A stretch of DNA of 54,530 bases from positions 1 to 54,530 of the forward strand of contig NZ_AKJA01000120.1 in the NCBI RefSeq assembly GCF_000282575.1, in the 5' to 3' direction. Below are positions 1 to 9,813 of the stretch, piece after piece (within the stretch, counting starts at the first letter, position 1; the number at the start of each line of letters is the position of its first letter). The translations under genes were made by a program, and so were the position numbers. Origin of the DNA: Herbaspirillum sp. YR522. GTDB taxonomy: Bacteria > Pseudomonadota > Gammaproteobacteria > Burkholderiales > Burkholderiaceae_D. The notes beneath the pieces were generated by a model that made no database searches, had not been told where the DNA came from, and was given only the letters and a program-made list of their open reading frames with translations.

Positions 1-2
1 AG

Positions 3-2384
3 GTGTCGTTGAACAGTTCGCTGGCCGGCGCCATGGCGGGCGTCGGTGCGGCCGCGGGTGGCGCAGCCGCAGGGGCCGGCGCCGGTGCCGGTGGTCTGCT
101 GGCGGCCCTGGGCGGTATCGGCCTGGGTGGTGCGGCTGTGGCGGCTGGTAGTGGTGGCGGTGGTGACAATCGAGGCGGTAGCAATACTGGCGGTGCTGGT
201 GGTGGTAGCGGCGCAGGCGGTGGCAACACAGGTGGCGGCACTGGCGGTGGCACAGGTGGTACAGGTGGTACAGGTGGTACAGGTGGTACGGGTGGTACGG
301 GTGGTACGGGTGGTACGGGCGGTACTGGCAGTGGCACATTGCGCACCGTGCCGACGCTACAAGGGATGAGCAAGGACCAAGGTGCCAGCGACTCGGATTT
401 CGTCACCAACAATGGTGATGCCGGGCGTGGCCTGTTCGGCAGCTTGTCCGCGCCGCTGTTACCTGGTGAACGACTGCGGGTATCGACCGACGGCGGCACG
501 ACCTGGCTGGACGCGTCGGTCAACGGACAGCGATGGACCGTGGTCGATCCCAATGCGCACAGAACCAACTGGACGGTCAAGATGGAAGTGGTCAACGGCA
601 GTGGAAGCGCGGCTACCTATACCCAAGACATTATGCTCGACGCTATCGCGCCCAACGCGCCGGTGTCGATCACTCGTAGCGACGACACGGTGACGGTGGG
701 TATCGCCGGCACCAATGCGGCAGCGGGCGATACATTGCACGTGACGGTTGGGCGCTATACGTTCGACCAGGTCCTGCGGGCGAGCGATATTGCTGTAGGG
801 ACAGTCCTGATTACCATTCCGCCATCGTTGTTGCCTTCGGTACTGCCAGGAACGGTGCTCGGTGCCAGCCTGATCGACCAGGCGGGTAACAGTTCTGCTT
901 ATAGGACTCTGGGCGCCGGATTTGTGGATTTCAATTCCGCCGTCTATACACTGGCAAATGGTGAGAGCTCAACGGCGGTATCTTCGCAGGCCGTGTTGAC
1001 CGGCGACCTTCACATTGGTGGCGTCGGGAATTTCACCTTTGAGTCCAGCGAGGCACGGGGAAATATGTTCTCGGCATCCAATAGTGTCTTGATGGTCAAG
1101 TCCATGAGCGGTTACATGAGCCGGGTGTCGTTTGAATTGCTTGAAGTCTCATCGCCTGGCGCCGGAACTCGGGTTACGTTCTATGACGAAAGAGGTGACG
1201 TCATTCATGCCACGACCTACGCAGTCAATAAAATGTCGCAGACGGTTTCGTTTACTGCGCCCAGCGGCCGCAATCTTTCTTATATCAAACTGGACGCGGC
1301 CGACGGCAGCACTGGGACCCAATTCAAGCTCAATAACTTCAATTACACGGTCGATGGCGTTGCTAAGTCAGTTGATTTCACCCGGCCCTCATTCCGCTAT
1401 GGTGATGGCAGTGCGATAGGAGATGATACTTTTAATATACAACCCTTTTACCTCGATGGCTCCCATGGCATGCAGATCAATTCCAGTGGATGGATATCCA
1501 GCTACACGCCGAGCGATGGCGCCACTAACTACACGACGGGTAATCGCCTTCTTGTAGGGGCAGACCAATCAACCACATTGACCTTGCCTGGCAATGGCAT
1601 GAAGAGTGTTAGCCTGGACGTGGCGGCGGGTACGGCCGGCCATACGGTGGTGTTCTACAACGGTCTCGGGCAGGTTCTTCATACCTCCGAGCCCTTGCCC
1701 GTTGCTTCTAATTGGACTACGTCGCAGGCAGTATTCACGCCGGTACGCTTTACCGCCCCAGTCGGCGAGTCGATCGCATATCTCATCGTCAAGACCGTGG
1801 ATGGCAATGGGGCCCAGATCGACAACATCGGTTATTCCAATCATGCCGACAGCTATCTCAATCCGTTTCCGGCAGAGTATAAGGTCATGCCTGGTGCTGA
1901 TGCCTACTATGGCGGCCCGGGCAACGAGACCTTCGTGCTGCCCGAGACCCGTTATTTCCTGGCATCCGGAGCCGGCGTGCATGGCGGTGCCGGCATCGAT
2001 ACGCTCAAGCTGACCGGTGCCGACCAGACCCTGGAGCTGAGCACGATGGGCGGTTTCTCGACTGGGGCCAAGATATCGTCCATTGAAAAGATCGACCTGA
2101 CCGGCAACGGTGACAACAAACTCAAGCTTTCGCTCAACGATGTGCTCAACCTGGGTGGGCGCGACCTGTTCGTGACCGACGGCAAGACGCAGTTCATGGT
2201 CAACGGTAATCACGGTGATCGAGTCGAGTTGTCGAAGATGCATGGCAATGGCGTCGATCCCGGCAGCTGGGCCAAGGCCGTCGATACCGTGACGGTGGCA
2301 GGACAGGTATATAACGTCTATGAGCACTCGGTTACCCATGCCGAGTTGCTGGTGCAGCAAGCCGTGACGACTACCCTGGTGTGA
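3..2384 (+). CDS. Secreted Ig-like/RTX-type adhesin, C-terminal part (5' truncated by window edge)
   Basis: The reading frame is open from the window edge to the TGA at 2382-2384. The first visible start is a GTG at position 3 without a visible ribosome site, so I treat the gene as 5'-truncated. The visible N-terminus is an Ala/Gly-rich hydrophobic stretch followed by a Gly/Thr/Ser low-complexity linker (residues ~40-115), the arrangement found after the N-terminal domain of Bap-like adhesins. An Ig-like module follows (about residues 115-220), with the DGGTTW and LD-x-IAPNAP signatures of repeat adhesins. The last ~160 residues contain GGPGNETF, GGAGIDTL, LSLNDVLNL and a terminal VYEHSVTHAELLVQQ-type ending, resembling type I secretion targets of large surface proteins. 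Inferred role: exported attachment or biofilm protein. No secretion genes lie in the window. The family is fairly sure; the exact function is not. Confidence 0.7.
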   Translation: MSLNSSLAGAMAGVGAAAGGAAAGAGAGAGGLLAALGGIGLGGAAVAAGSGGGGDNRGGSNTGGAGGGSGAGGGNTGGGTGGGTGGTGGTGGTGGTGGTGGTGGTGGTGSGTLRTVPTLQGMSKDQGASDSDFVTNNGDAGRGLFGSLSAPLLPGERLRVSTDGGTTWLDASVNGQRWTVVDPNAHRTNWTVKMEVVNGSGSAATYTQDIMLDAIAPNAPVSITRSDDTVTVGIAGTNAAAGDTLHVTVGRYTFDQVLRASDIAVGTVLITIPPSLLPSVLPGTVLGASLIDQAGNSSAYRTLGAGFVDFNSAVYTLANGESSTAVSSQAVLTGDLHIGGVGNFTFESSEARGNMFSASNSVLMVKSMSGYMSRVSFELLEVSSPGAGTRVTFYDERGDVIHATTYAVNKMSQTVSFTAPSGRNLSYIKLDAADGSTGTQFKLNNFNYTVDGVAKSVDFTRPSFRYGDGSAIGDDTFNIQPFYLDGSHGMQINSSGWISSYTPSDGATNYTTGNRLLVGADQSTTLTLPGNGMKSVSLDVAAGTAGHTVVFYNGLGQVLHTSEPLPVASNWTTSQAVFTPVRFTAPVGESIAYLIVKTVDGNGAQIDNIGYSNHADSYLNPFPAEYKVMPGADAYYGGPGNETFVLPETRYFLASGAGVHGGAGIDTLKLTGADQTLELSTMGGFSTGAKISSIEKIDLTGNGDNKLKLSLNDVLNLGGRDLFVTDGKTQFMVNGNHGDRVELSKMHGNGVDPGSWAKAVDTVTVAGQVYNVYEHSVTHAELLVQQAVTTTLV
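252..323 (+). repeat. Tandem 9-bp repeat encoding Thr-Gly-Gly units
   Basis: Eight consecutive 9-bp units of the form ACRGGYGGT encode (TGG)n in the linker of the adhesin. The first four units carry ACA and the next four ACG, which suggests two rounds of expansion. Less regular Gly-rich units flank it. Because the unit is a multiple of three, slippage would change linker length without breaking the frame. Confidence 0.9.
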
Positions 2385-2464
2385 GTCCCCAATGCTGACG
2401 CTCGGGAAATGATCGGCAATATCGGCCCGGCCATCCGCCGGTCCGGTCGCCTTTGCCGATGGTC

Positions 2465-2519
2465 GCGCGCCGCGCCGCTACCGGTCCACTAGGTGGGGAC
2501 CGGCAGTGGCGCGGCGCGC
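2465..2519. terminator. Large GC-rich hairpin after the adhesin gene
   Basis: Arms 2465-2476 and 2508-2519 are perfectly complementary (12 bp). An inner 7-bp stem (2481-2487 with 2497-2503) follows a 4-nt internal loop, and the terminal loop is 9 nt. No T-tract follows, so it could be a factor-assisted terminator, an RNA-stabilising structure or a DNA-level element. It is the only candidate for ending adhesin transcription. Confidence 0.5.
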
Positions 2520-2579
2520 GGCCATGATGCAACGCCGCATAGGAAAAAGTGGAAATGCCGGATATTTAAAAGGGATATA

Positions 2580-2628
2580 GGGATATAATCCCGCAGAACC
2601 TACCTGGATGGTCCGAATATCCAGGTGG
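2580..2628 (+). promoter_or_regulatory. Candidate sucA promoter with two dyads
   Basis: A perfect TATAAT lies at 2584-2589 inside the dyad GGGAT-ATA-ATCCC (2580-2592), itself preceded by a second GGGATATA. No good -35 hexamer is seen 16-18 bp upstream. Just downstream, ACCTGGAT (2602-2609) and ATCCAGGT (2619-2626) form an 8-bp inverted repeat extendable to 2600-2628. It would sit at the very 5' end of the transcript. The leader to the sucA start is about 140 nt. The promoter call is inference. Confidence 0.45.
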
Positions 2629-2737
2629 AAAAAGGTCCTTCCCCACAACTTGATGTGCAATCCGCTAACCGGTCAGGCCGTGTCGCGGAAGGTTTAGACA
2701 CCCGCCAATGTCGCGAAGCGCGAAGAAAGGTGAGCAA

Positions 2738-5602
2738 ATGACGAAGCTCTACGAGCAGTACAACATCAACTCCTACCTGTTCGGTGGGAACGCGCCGTAC
2801 ATTGAAGAATTGTACGAGCAATACCTGGAAAACCCAGGCTCGGTCCCCGATAACTGGCGCGCCTATTTCGACGCCGTGCAGCACGTACCCGCCACCGATG
2901 GCTCGGCCCGTCCCGATGTTGCCCACGCTCCCGTCATCGCTTCGTTCGCCGAACGCGCCAAGCAAGGCCCGATCCGCACCGTGATCGCCTCGGCCGACTC
3001 CGACATGGGTCGCAAGCGCGTGGCCGTGACCCAGCTGATCGCCGGCTACCGCGACCTGGGTTCGCGCTTTGCCAACCTGGACCCGCTGCAACGCCAGGAA
3101 CGCCCCAGCATTCCAGAACTCGATCCAGCGTTCTACGGCTTCACCGATGCCGACCTGGACATCGTGTTCAACATCAACAATACCTACTTCGGCCCCGAAA
3201 CAGCCTCGTTGCGCGACCTGCAACAGATGCTGCGCGACACCTACACGCGTTCCATCGGTGCCGAATTCACCTATATCTCGGACATGGCCGAAGTGCGCTG
3301 GCTCGAAGAGCGCCTGGAGCCGACCCGCGCCGCGCCGAGCTTCTCGGCCGAGAAGAAGAAGCACATCCTGGAGCGCCTGACGGCAGCCGAGGGCCTGGAA
3401 CGTTATCTGCATACCAAGTACGTCGGCCAGAAGCGCTTCTCGCTGGAAGGCGGCGAAAGCTTCATCGCCTCGCTGGACGAAACCATCCAGCGCGCCGGTG
3501 AAAAGGGCGTGCAGGAAATCGTCATCGGCATGGCCCACCGCGGCCGCCTCAACGTGCTGGTCAACATCCTGGGCAAGACGCCGCAGGAACTGTTCTCCGA
3601 ATTCGAAGGACGTCACGCCGACGACCTGCCGGCCGGCGACGTCAAGTACCACCAGGGCTTCTCGTCCGACGTCAGCACCCCAGGCGGCCCGGTGCACCTG
3701 TCGCTGGCGTTCAACCCGTCGCACCTGGAAATCGTCAACCCGGTGGTCGAGGGTTCGGTCAAGGCCCGCATGGATCGTCGCGGCGACAAGGATGGCTCGC
3801 AAGTGCTGCCGATCCTGGTGCACGGCGACGCCGCCTTCGCCGGCCAGGGCGTCGTGATGGAAACCCTGAACCTGGCGCAGACCCGTGGCTACGGCACCGG
3901 CGGTACGGTGCACCTGGTGATCAACAACCAGATCGGCTTCACCACTTCCGACCCGCGCGACTCCCGTTCGACGCTGTACTGCTCGGACGTGGTCAAGATG
4001 ATCGAGGCGCCGGTGCTGCACGTCAACGGCGACGATCCCGAAGCGGTGGTGTTTGCGACCCAGATCGCAGTCGACTACCGCATGAAGTTCAAGAAGGACA
4101 TCGTGGTCGACATCATCTGCTTCCGCAAGCTGGGTCACAACGAGCAGGACACCCCGGCGCTGACGCAGCCGCTGATGTACAAGAAGATCGCCCAGCATCC
4201 AGGCACCCGCAAGCTGTACGCCGACAAGCTGGTGGCCCAGGGCACGTTGCCGGCCGACGGTGGCGAAGAGCTGGTCAAGGCCTTCCGCGCCGCGATGGAC
4301 GCCGGCAAGCACACGCTGGATCCGGTGCTGACCAACTTCAAGAGCAAGTACGCGGTCGACTGGATGCCGTTCCTGAACCGCAAGTGGACCGATGCTGCCG
4401 AAACCGCCGTGCCGCTGGCCGAACTCAAGCGCCTGGGCGCGCGCATCGCCACCATTCCGGAAGGATTCAAGGCGCACTCGCTGGTCGAGAAGGTGATCAA
4501 CGACCGTGCCGCCATGGCGCGCGGCGAAATGAACCTGGACTGGGGCATGGGTGAACACCTGGCCTACGCGTCGCTGGTGTCGTCCGGTTACGCCATTCGC
4601 CTGACCGGCCAGGATGCCGGTCGCGGCACCTTCGTGCACCGTCACGCCGTGCTGCACGACCAGAACCGCGAACGCTGGGATGCCGGCACCTATGTGCCGC
4701 TGCAGAACGTGGCCGAGACCCAGTCGCCCTTTACCGTGATCGACTCGGTGCTGTCGGAAGAAGCGGTGCTGGCGTTCGAATACGGTTACTCCACGGCCGA
4801 GCCCAATACCCTGACCATCTGGGAAGCGCAGTTCGGCGACTTCGCCAACGGTGCCCAGGTGGTGATGGACCAGTTCATCAGCTCCGGCGAGGTGAAGTGG
4901 GGCCGTGCCTCGGGCCTGGTGCAGATGCTGCCGCACGGCTACGAAGGGCAAGGTCCGGAACACTCGTCGGCCCGCCTGGAACGCTACCTGCAACTGTGCG
5001 CCGACAACAACATGCAAGTGGTGCAGCCGACCACGGCCGCGCAGATCTTCCACGTGCTGCGTCGCCAGATGATCCGCCTGTTCCGCAAGCCCCTGATCAT
5101 CCTGACACCGAAGTCGCTGCTGCGTAACAAGGATGCCGGTTCGCCCCTGTCGGACCTAGCCCGTGGCTCGTTCCAGACGGTGATCCCGGAAGTCGACGAA
5201 ACCATCGACGCCAAGAAGGTCAAGCGCGTGATCGCCTGCTCGGGCAAGGTCTACTACGACCTGGTCAACGCCCGCAAGGAACGCGGCCAGACCGACACGG
5301 CCATCATCCGTGTCGAGCAGCTGTATCCGTTCCCGCACAAGACCTTCGCCGCTGCCTTGAAGCAGTTCCCCAACTTCAGCGAGCTGGTGTGGGCGCAGGA
5401 CGAGCCGCAGAACCAGGGCGCATGGCTGCAGATCCAGCACAACATCTTCGAGAACCTGTCCGAAGGTCAGAAGCTGGCCTATGCAGGCCGTCCGGCCAGC
5501 GCTTCGCCGGCAGTCGGCTACTACGACAAGCACTACGCACAGCAGAAGGCATTGATCGAAACCGCCTTCGCCAAGCTCAAGGGCTTTGTGCTGACCAAGT
5601 AA
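2738..5602 (+). CDS. sucA: 2-oxoglutarate dehydrogenase E1 component
   Basis: Thiamine-diphosphate-dependent E1 subunit of the 2-oxoglutarate dehydrogenase complex (954 aa). It decarboxylates 2-oxoglutarate and transfers the succinyl group to the lipoyl arm of SucB. The N-terminal helix (YEQYNINSYLFGGNAPYIEE) is the family's E2-binding segment. The dehydrogenase core shows GMAHRGRLNVL, the ThDP/Mg region GDAAFAGQGVV...NNQIGFTT, and a transketolase-like pyrimidine-binding half. The length matches the usual ~950 aa. I chose ATG 2738 over the in-frame ATG 2708 because GAAAGG sits just upstream and the family N-terminus begins MTKLYEQY-like. It is first in an operon with sucB 81 bp downstream. 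Confidence 0.97.
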   Translation: MTKLYEQYNINSYLFGGNAPYIEELYEQYLENPGSVPDNWRAYFDAVQHVPATDGSARPDVAHAPVIASFAERAKQGPIRTVIASADSDMGRKRVAVTQLIAGYRDLGSRFANLDPLQRQERPSIPELDPAFYGFTDADLDIVFNINNTYFGPETASLRDLQQMLRDTYTRSIGAEFTYISDMAEVRWLEERLEPTRAAPSFSAEKKKHILERLTAAEGLERYLHTKYVGQKRFSLEGGESFIASLDETIQRAGEKGVQEIVIGMAHRGRLNVLVNILGKTPQELFSEFEGRHADDLPAGDVKYHQGFSSDVSTPGGPVHLSLAFNPSHLEIVNPVVEGSVKARMDRRGDKDGSQVLPILVHGDAAFAGQGVVMETLNLAQTRGYGTGGTVHLVINNQIGFTTSDPRDSRSTLYCSDVVKMIEAPVLHVNGDDPEAVVFATQIAVDYRMKFKKDIVVDIICFRKLGHNEQDTPALTQPLMYKKIAQHPGTRKLYADKLVAQGTLPADGGEELVKAFRAAMDAGKHTLDPVLTNFKSKYAVDWMPFLNRKWTDAAETAVPLAELKRLGARIATIPEGFKAHSLVEKVINDRAAMARGEMNLDWGMGEHLAYASLVSSGYAIRLTGQDAGRGTFVHRHAVLHDQNRERWDAGTYVPLQNVAETQSPFTVIDSVLSEEAVLAFEYGYSTAEPNTLTIWEAQFGDFANGAQVVMDQFISSGEVKWGRASGLVQMLPHGYEGQGPEHSSARLERYLQLCADNNMQVVQPTTAAQIFHVLRRQMIRLFRKPLIILTPKSLLRNKDAGSPLSDLARGSFQTVIPEVDETIDAKKVKRVIACSGKVYYDLVNARKERGQTDTAIIRVEQLYPFPHKTFAAALKQFPNFSELVWAQDEPQNQGAWLQIQHNIFENLSEGQKLAYAGRPASASPAVGYYDKHYAQQKALIETAFAKLKGFVLTK

Positions 5603-5683
5603 GCATAGCGAGAACCGGGCGTGTCGCGAGGGCGGCACGCCTGCGTTTGAATGAACGAATTACCCGAAATCGGAGAAATATAA

Positions 5684-6922
5684 ATGGCACAAATCGAAGT
5701 CGTTGTCCCGCAACTGTCCGAATCCGTCGCTGAAGCCACGCTGCTGCAGTGGCACAAGAAGGTGGGCGAAAAAGTCACCCGCGACGAAAACCTGATCGAT
5801 GTCGAGACCGACAAGGTGGTGCTGGAATTGCCAGCCCCGGCCGATGGCGTGATCGCCCAGATCATCGCCGCCGATGGCGCCACCGTGGTGGCCGGCCAGG
5901 TCATCGCGATCCTCGACACCGACGCTGCCGCCCAGGTCGAGCCGGTCGAAGTGAAGGCTGCCCCGGCGCCGCAATCGACCAACGAACCGACCCCGGTGGC
6001 CGCGCCCGAGCTGGCCAGCAAGGGTGACGTCGCCATGCCGGCTGCCGCCAAGCTGCTGGCCGACAACAACCTGTCGACCTCGCAAGTCACCGGCACCGGC
6101 CGTGATGGCCGCGTGACCAAGGGCGACGTGCTGGGCGCACTGTCTTCGCCTGCCGCCGCTCCTGCGGCCGCCAAGCCGGCGCTGGCGCAAGTGCCGGCGA
6201 CCGCCGCCGCCGGCCTGGAAAGCCGTCCGGAACAGCGCGTGCCGATGAGCCGCCTGCGTGCCCGCGTGGCCGAGCGCCTGATCCAGTCGCAATCGACCAA
6301 CGCCATCCTGACCACCTTCAACGAAATCAACATGCAGCCGGTCATCGACCTGCGCAACAAGTACAAGGACCGTTTCGAGAAGGAACACGGCGTCAAGCTG
6401 GGCTTCATGTCGTTCTTCGTCAAGGCCGTGGTGCATGCACTGAAGAAGTACCCGATCATCAACGCCTCGGTCGACGGCAATGACATCGTCTACCACGGTT
6501 ACTTCGACATCGGCGTGGCCGTCGGTTCGCCACGTGGCCTGGTGGTGCCTATCCTGCGCGATGCCGACCAGATGTCGATCGCCGACATCGAGAAGAAGAT
6601 CGGTGAATTCGGCCAGAAGGCCAAGGACGGCAAGCTGTCGATCGACGAAATGACCGGCGGCACCTTCACCGTGTCCAACGGTGGCACCTTCGGTTCGATG
6701 CTGTCGACCCCGATCATCAACCCGCCGCAATCGGCGATCCTGGGCATCCATGCCACCAAGGATCGCGCCGTGGTCGAAAACGGCCAGGTCGTGGTGCGCC
6801 CGATGAACTACTTCGCGCTGTCCTATGACCACCGCATCATCGATGGCCGCGAAGCCGTGCTGAGCCTGGTCGCCATCAAGGAAGCGCTGGAAGATCCCGC
6901 ACGTCTGTTGCTTGATCTGTAA
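5684..6922 (+). CDS. sucB: Dihydrolipoyllysine-residue succinyltransferase (E2)
   Basis: E2 core of the 2-oxoglutarate dehydrogenase complex (412 aa), which transfers succinyl from the lipoyl arm to CoA. In order: a lipoyl domain (residues ~2-77) with the lipoylated lysine K44 in ETDKVVLE; an Ala/Pro linker; a peripheral subunit-binding domain (~115-150, [13 protein letters not shown]); a second linker; and the catalytic acyltransferase domain with [13 protein letters not shown] (H383, D387). There is one lipoyl domain, as usual for this enzyme. GGAGAA precedes the ATG. It is co-transcribed with sucA; a 100-bp hairpin element and terminator follow. Confidence 0.97.
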   Translation: MAQIEVVVPQLSESVAEATLLQWHKKVGEKVTRDENLIDVETDKVVLELPAPADGVIAQIIAADGATVVAGQVIAILDTDAAAQVEPVEVKAAPAPQSTNEPTPVAAPELASKGDVAMPAAAKLLADNNLSTSQVTGTGRDGRVTKGDVLGALSSPAAAPAAAKPALAQVPATAAAGLESRPEQRVPMSRLRARVAERLIQSQSTNAILTTFNEINMQPVIDLRNKYKDRFEKEHGVKLGFMSFFVKAVVHALKKYPIINASVDGNDIVYHGYFDIGVAVGSPRGLVVPILRDADQMSIADIEKKIGEFGQKAKDGKLSIDEMTGGTFTVSNGGTFGSMLSTPIINPPQSAILGIHATKDRAVVENGQVVVRPMNYFALSYDHRIIDGREAVLSLVAIKEALEDPARLLLDL

Positions 6923-6930
6923 TGACCGCT

Positions 6931-7033
6931 GAGCAAGCTACCGCGCGAACCGATCTCGCCGCTGCGATGCTCGCCGTACATGGGTACGGCTGCGCTTGTC
7001 GCGACGACCTCGGTCCGCTCGCTACGCTTGCCC
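6931..7033. repeat. ~100-bp imperfect inverted repeat (intercistronic hairpin element)
   Basis: The arms 6931-6979 and 6984-7032 are imperfect reverse complements over nearly 50 bp and are centred on GCCGTAC-atgg-GTACGGC. The element starts 9 bases after the sucB stop. It resembles the non-coding, folding intergenic elements (ERIC/REP type) found between genes of an operon. It has no coding potential. Confidence 0.7.
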
Positions 7034-7055
7034 AACGGCCCACAGGGGTGGCTAT

Positions 7056-7087
7056 GCGCTGAACGGCTTGTTGTTCGGCGCTTTTTT
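7056..7087 (+). terminator. Rho-independent terminator after sucB
   Basis: GCGCTGAAC (7056-7064) pairs with GTTCGGCGC (7073-7081) through 9 bp including one G-U pair. The loop is 8 nt and six T follow (7082-7087). It lies between sucB and lpdA, so lpdA expression depends on read-through or on its own promoter. Confidence 0.85.
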
Positions 7088-7140
7088 GTTTTCGTATGCG
7101 CGGATTGCTTGTCCGCGATCGACAAGGTTAGGAAAATCAC

Positions 7141-8568
<1,428 letters not shown>

Positions 8569-8572
8569 TCTG

Positions 8573-8611
8573 CTTCGATACGCGCTTGCACCGCTACCCA
8601 GCACGACCGGG
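8573..8611 (+). repeat. Single REP-like arm
   Basis: The stretch beginning CTTCGATACGC and ending near GACCGGGA resembles the right arm of the REP-like hairpins at 53898-53987 and 54080-54172. There is no matching left arm here, so this looks like a decayed or solitary copy. Confidence 0.4.
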
Positions 8612-8637
8612 ATAGGGTGCAGTACCTGTATCATGAT

Positions 8638-8661
8638 GGGCGAGCCTGGCTCGCCCGTTTT
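8638..8661 (+). terminator. Rho-independent terminator after lpdA
   Basis: GGGCGAGCC and GGCTCGCCC form a near-perfect hairpin (8638-8656) followed by GTTTT. It separates the TCA genes from zapE. Confidence 0.85.
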
Positions 8662-8695
8662 GCTTTGAGCCAGTCAAACAACGAAGAACCCCACC

Positions 8696-9793
8696 ATGGA
8701 TGTCCGCCAATTCTACGAGCACGCGCTGGCCGAGCGCGACTACAAGTCCGACGAGGCCCAGTTGCGCGCCATCATGCGCCTGCAGCAGGCCTATGAAGAA
8801 TGGACCGCCTACAAGGCCCAGCGCGCCAGCGCCTTCAAGCGCCTGATCAGTCGGCCCAGCGTGCCGCGTGGCGTCTACATGTGGGGTGGCGTGGGACGCG
8901 GCAAGTCGTTCCTGATGGACAGCTTCTATTCGGTGGTGCCGCTGGTGCGCAAGACCCGGGTCCACTTCCATGAATTCATGCGCGATGTGCATCGCCAGCT
9001 CGACGAGCTCAAGGGCATCGCCGATCCGCTCGACGAGGTGGCCAAGCGTATTGCCAAGAAATACCGCCTGATCTGCTTCGACGAGTTCCACGTCTCCGAC
9101 ATCGCCGATGCGATGATCCTGTACAACCTGCTCAAGGGCTTGTTCGACCTGGGCGTGTCGTTCGTGATGACCTCCAACTACGAGCCCAGCACGCTCTATC
9201 CCGAGGGCCTGCACCGCGACCGCATGCTGCCTACCATCGCCTTGCTCAAGGAAAAGCTGGACGTCATGAACATCGACGCCGGCATCGATTATCGCAAGCG
9301 CGTGCTGGAGCAGGTGCGGGTCTATCACACCCCGCTCAATGCCCAGACCGACGCGCAGCTGCGCGGCGCCTTCGCGGCCGTGGCCGAGACCGCCGATGAG
9401 GACTGCCGCGTCAATATCGAGGGGCGCGACATCCGCGCGCTGCGCCGCGCCGGCAGCGCCATCTGGTTCGATTTCGCCACGCTGTGCGGCGGCCCCCGTT
9501 CGCAGAACGATTACCTGGAGCTGGCCAGCCGCTTCCAGACCGTGATCCTGTCGGGCATCCCGCAGATGTCGGCGGCGATGTCGTCCGAGGCGCGCCGCTT
9601 TACCTGGCTCATCGACGTCTTCTATGATCACAAGGTCAAGCTGATCATGTCGGCGGCGGTCGAGCCGGACCAGCTTTACACCGCCGGCACCCTGTCCAAT
9701 GAATTCCACCGTACCGTTTCGCGTATCATCGAGATGCAGTCCAAGGAATACCTGGAAGCGGATCGCCGCATTGCCGCCGACCGCCTGTCGTGA
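8696..9793 (+). CDS. zapE: Cell division protein ZapE (AFG1-like ATPase)
   Basis: AFG1/ZapE family ATPase (365 aa). In E. coli ZapE associates with FtsZ rings late in division and under low oxygen. The Walker A motif is GGVGRGKS (K70 in the loop), Walker B is LICFDEFHV, and sensor-like VMTSNY follows. The length agrees with the family. There is no signal peptide, so it is cytoplasmic and probably membrane-associated. It commonly follows lpdA in betaproteobacteria. Its stop overlaps a GTG that could start the next frame, although I place the next start at 9814. Confidence 0.93.
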   Translation: MDVRQFYEHALAERDYKSDEAQLRAIMRLQQAYEEWTAYKAQRASAFKRLISRPSVPRGVYMWGGVGRGKSFLMDSFYSVVPLVRKTRVHFHEFMRDVHRQLDELKGIADPLDEVAKRIAKKYRLICFDEFHVSDIADAMILYNLLKGLFDLGVSFVMTSNYEPSTLYPEGLHRDRMLPTIALLKEKLDVMNIDAGIDYRKRVLEQVRVYHTPLNAQTDAQLRGAFAAVAETADEDCRVNIEGRDIRALRRAGSAIWFDFATLCGGPRSQNDYLELASRFQTVILSGIPQMSAAMSSEARRFTWLIDVFYDHKVKLIMSAAVEPDQLYTAGTLSNEFHRTVSRIIEMQSKEYLEADRRIAADRLS

Positions 9794-9813
9794 AGAGATT
9801 GGATAGACCCAAG

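Larger units (their letters stand above)
2385..2737. other. Intergenic region upstream of sucA
   Basis: These 353 bases lie between the adhesin and sucA and contain no convincing gene. They hold, in order, a large GC-rich hairpin (2465-2519), a TATAAT box (2584-2589) embedded in a small dyad, and a 10-bp leader hairpin (2600-2628). A short open frame on the - strand (2478-2660) crosses these structures and has no coding character. Confidence 0.8.

Noticed and set aside
2600-5053. 817-codon open frame on the - strand across sucA
   Set aside because: Antisense shadow of a strongly conserved gene in high-GC DNA; the translation is His/Gln/Arg/Val-rich and matches no family.
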